From positions 5,642,001 through 5,706,000 of the forward strand of contig NZ_CP101137.1 of the NCBI RefSeq assembly GCF_028473745.1: a stretch of 64,000 nucleotides of DNA. The letters run 5' to 3'. How positions within the stretch are numbered: the stretch's first letter is position 1; each line of letters opens with the position of its first letter. The notes beneath the pieces are model-generated. The model worked only from the letters and a program-made list of their open reading frames with translations, ran no database searches and was not told where the DNA came from. The DNA is from Streptomyces sp. M92 (GTDB lineage: Bacteria; Actinomycetota; Actinomycetes; Streptomycetales; Streptomycetaceae). Shown in pieces: positions 61,837 to 64,000 of the stretch. The position numbers and the translations under genes are program-made.

Positions 61837-63732
61837 ATGAGTAGCGAAGGATTCAACTGGCACGCTTTCCTCGGCCGGTGGGAGGAGGAGTGGGTTCCGC
61901 GCACAGAGGCCGGCCAGGACGACGGAGATGTGCAGGCCCATGTACGCCTGGGCGGACCTGGCGCGGACGAAGTGGCGATAGCCGCGGCCGAACGGCGACT
62001 GGGGCGGCGGCTGCCGCCCTCGTACCGGGCCTTTCTGGCCGCGAGTGACGGGTGGCACGTCGACCAGACGGCCGGGATCTACCGGCTCGGCGGAGTCTCG
62101 GACATCGACTGGTTCCAGGATCCGTACGACATGACCTCGCTCTACGAGGAGATGCTGGGCCCCGATCCGAGCAGGGAGGAGACCCTGCTGACCGGGATGT
62201 GGAAACGGGCGCTGCGGCTCGAGACGGAGTCCGACATGTCACACGCCTTGCTCGACCCTGGCGACACCGATCGGGACGGCGAGTGGGCGCTGTACGTCTA
62301 CCGCGGCTGGGACGGTGAGCTGCCGGACCGTTACCCGTCGTTCCGCGCGTACATGGAGGCCATGTACCGCGGCTTCCACTCCGGCCGGGCGGACAGGCCC
62401 GGCTTCGTGAACGCCACCACGCGCGCTCAGGACGCCAACGTGGAGGAGGCCCGTCGGCTGGCCCTGCGTGGACGGTACGAGGATGCCCTGCCCCGGCTCG
62501 AGGAGGCGCTGTCCTTCGGACGGCCGCGAAGCGCGGTCCTGCTGCACCAGATCCGGCACCTCCTGGACCCGCGCGGCTCGTTCGGTTACGGCGGCCTGGC
62601 GGCGGACCCTCGCTACCTGTCGGAGGTCCTGCCCGTGGAGGCCATGAGTCCGGCGAGCGGCACATGGCGGCTGGGGGACGACCACTGGCTGGGGATGATG
62701 GCCGCCCGCGGGGTGGCCCGGGGGACCGCCGAGGCCGTACTGCGGGCGATGCGCGAGGGCACTCACCGCTACGCGCCTCCCGGCCCCTGGGGCGGAGCCG
62801 TCGCCGAGGCCAGGCAGCAGGCCTTGTGGGGCGCGGGCGACGCGGCGTGGCGGCTGCTGCGGGACGCGTTCCCTGCGTGGGAGGCGCCGGGCCCCCTGTT
62901 GATCGCCCCGATCGGGCTGCTGGCCGATCCGGTACTGGGTCCGCTGGTCACGCCCGAACGGGGGCGCGAGCTCCTCGGAACACCGCGAGCCGGGCAGACG
63001 GGGCCCGCTCCCGAGCCGGTGCCCGATCTCGACCCGCCGGGCCTCAGTTGGCTGACCGGCCTCGGTGCGGACCGGCGGCCGTTCGACGGCTACCGCTGTG
63101 TCTGGGCCGACGCGACCGACCCGACCCGCCTGCCGTCCCTGATCGGCGAGGACGGCGCCGAACTGAGCGCACCGGTGGAGCCGCGAACGGCTTCCTGGCG
63201 GGCGCCCAAGCCCCATGAACGCGAGGGTGTGGAGCTCTGGGAGGACCGGGCCGTCGTCGCCGTCGGCCGCACGGGCGAAGGGTGGGCCTTCGCATTCGAC
63301 GGCCACTCCCGCCACCGCCTGGACGAACGGTTCGTGTCCCCCGCAGCGGCCGCGTCCCTCTCCGGCCGCGCGGTCGTGGTGTGGCGCGAGCCGACGCCCC
63401 CTTCTCCGCCCGACCGGCCGGCCGCGTTCCACCTTTCGGTGGCCGAACACGGCGAGGAACTTTACGCCTTCACCGTACGAGGCACGCAGATCCAGCGTTC
63501 CGGCGCGATACCGAAAGCCCTGGAACCCGCACACCTGTTCCGCCCAGCGGACACCGAGCTGGACGGCGAACTGCGCGTACTGGAGGCCCTGCACACTGAA
63601 CTCGGCCTCTCCCTCCCCCGCTTCGCGCTGACCCGGGGCAGGCTCCGCACCTTCACCACCCGGTCATGGACGCGGGCACCACGCGCGGGCGAGGGCTACG
63701 TATACGTCAGCATCGGAGGGCATCCGGCCTGA
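61837..63732 (+). CDS. SMI1/KNR4 (SUKH-type) domain protein, large
   Basis: 631 residues from ATG 61837. Residues about 45-180 are an SMI1/KNR4 domain: VAIAAAERRLGRRLPPSYRA, FLAASDGWHVDQTAGIYRLG and DGEWALYVYRGWDGELPDRY, with W and F at the usual places. SUKH domains are common immunity modules against polymorphic toxins. Residues 195-225 look like a helical repeat (EEARRLALRGRYEDALPRLE). The C-terminal 350 residues are unrecognised; they include VWADATDPTRLPSLIGEDGA and LSVAEHGEELYAFTVRGTQI. It is unusually large for an immunity protein and may have a regulatory role. It lies near the Imm10 gene. Confidence 0.75.
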   Translation: MSSEGFNWHAFLGRWEEEWVPRTEAGQDDGDVQAHVRLGGPGADEVAIAAAERRLGRRLPPSYRAFLAASDGWHVDQTAGIYRLGGVSDIDWFQDPYDMTSLYEEMLGPDPSREETLLTGMWKRALRLETESDMSHALLDPGDTDRDGEWALYVYRGWDGELPDRYPSFRAYMEAMYRGFHSGRADRPGFVNATTRAQDANVEEARRLALRGRYEDALPRLEEALSFGRPRSAVLLHQIRHLLDPRGSFGYGGLAADPRYLSEVLPVEAMSPASGTWRLGDDHWLGMMAARGVARGTAEAVLRAMREGTHRYAPPGPWGGAVAEARQQALWGAGDAAWRLLRDAFPAWEAPGPLLIAPIGLLADPVLGPLVTPERGRELLGTPRAGQTGPAPEPVPDLDPPGLSWLTGLGADRRPFDGYRCVWADATDPTRLPSLIGEDGAELSAPVEPRTASWRAPKPHEREGVELWEDRAVVAVGRTGEGWAFAFDGHSRHRLDERFVSPAAAASLSGRAVVVWREPTPPSPPDRPAAFHLSVAEHGEELYAFTVRGTQIQRSGAIPKALEPAHLFRPADTELDGELRVLEALHTELGLSLPRFALTRGRLRTFTTRSWTRAPRAGEGYVYVSIGGHPA

Positions 63733-63884
63733 GCGGGGTTCGGGAGACGGGTCCACCGGCGCCCGCGACGTCCGGGCCGTGTCCGTCTCACCGCATGTGC
63801 CGTAGCGACTCCTCCCTCACCGGAGCGGACAGGCGAGGCAGACCTGCCGCCCCTGTCGACCGTCCGAGGAAGGGTGCGCGTGGG

Positions 63885-64000
63885 TCACTGGAGCAGCTCG
63901 GCCTTGTGACGGGCCGCGATCACGCTGCGGAAGGGGAACGTCACTAGCAGCGCGATCGCGATGAGCAGTCCGCTGACCCACAGCGGTCCGAGCTCTCCCA
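63885..64000 (-). CDS. C-terminal end of a membrane protein (partial)
   Basis: The minus strand reads GELGPLWVSGLLIAIALLVT, FPFRSVIAARHKAELLQ and stops at 63885. One hydrophobic helix followed by a basic tail suggests the last transmembrane segment of a larger integral membrane protein that begins beyond the window. It cannot be identified. Confidence 0.5.
   Translation of the reverse strand, partial: GELGPLWVSGLLIAIALLVTFPFRSVIAARHKAELLQ

Overview
The window is high-GC DNA with third-position G/C bias, GTG/TTG starts, ECF sigma factors, LAL and MarR/TetR/LysR regulators, SpoIIE phosphatases, Spo0M and lipoproteins. This points to an actinomycete, most likely Streptomyces. About a dozen broken genes and three transposase remnants are scattered among intact genes, which suggests an accessory region such as a chromosome arm.

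Left part (1-24.8 kb): fragments including an IS630-type transposase remnant; a SnoaL-like protein; a coiled-coil protein; a large LAL regulator; a small catabolic cluster (MBL-fold hydrolase, type-B carboxylesterase, decayed RidA); a C-terminal fragment of an MmyB-type regulator; a leftward operon of a CPA1 antiporter, a small membrane protein and a PH-domain protein; a DUF4396 protein; a MarR regulator divergent from a deazaflavin-type oxidoreductase; a secreted ricin-B lectin; a VOC protein; an NDH-2-like oxidoreductase next to a SigJ/ECF41-type sigma factor; and an LppX/LprG-type lipoprotein.

Centre (24.8-44.2 kb): a leftward, translationally coupled operon encodes a PAS-GAF-SpoIIE phosphatase, an HTH-less cobalamin-binding protein with CarH-type signature residues, and a STAS protein. 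Beside it lie a second SpoIIE-like protein with an altered metal site and a divergent MarR regulator. Further on are a PQQ-propeller lipoprotein, an ECF sigma/membrane-partner/lipoprotein cluster, an AraC regulator, and a LitR/LitS-like pair (MerR-B12 regulator divergent from an ECF sigma factor) with repeated CGACGC operator elements. Several decayed genes (DUF389, VanZ, HxlR) and a CaCA-type exchanger follow.

Right part (44.2-64 kb): a 72-residue protein with an operator-like promoter and the Spo0M-family protein; a 2Fe-2S ferredoxin; a ferric-reductase-like membrane protein; an 18-unit CTCGGG repeat; a CmtR-type metal sensor with a Cys-tailed CDF exporter; a divergent LysR/DHDPS pair; an ECF sigma/CU044_5270 pair; a PfkB kinase; IS110 and MerR remnants; a divergent serine hydrolase/TetR pair; and orphan Imm10 and SMI1/KNR4 immunity-type genes. 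The window ends inside a leftward membrane-protein gene.

Four ECF sigma factors and about ten other regulators in 64 kb make this a signalling-rich region. The least familiar unit is the B12-binding/SpoIIE/STAS operon, which reads as a partner-switching module with a possible cobalamin (light) sensor. All family assignments come from reading motifs by eye; no database search was run.
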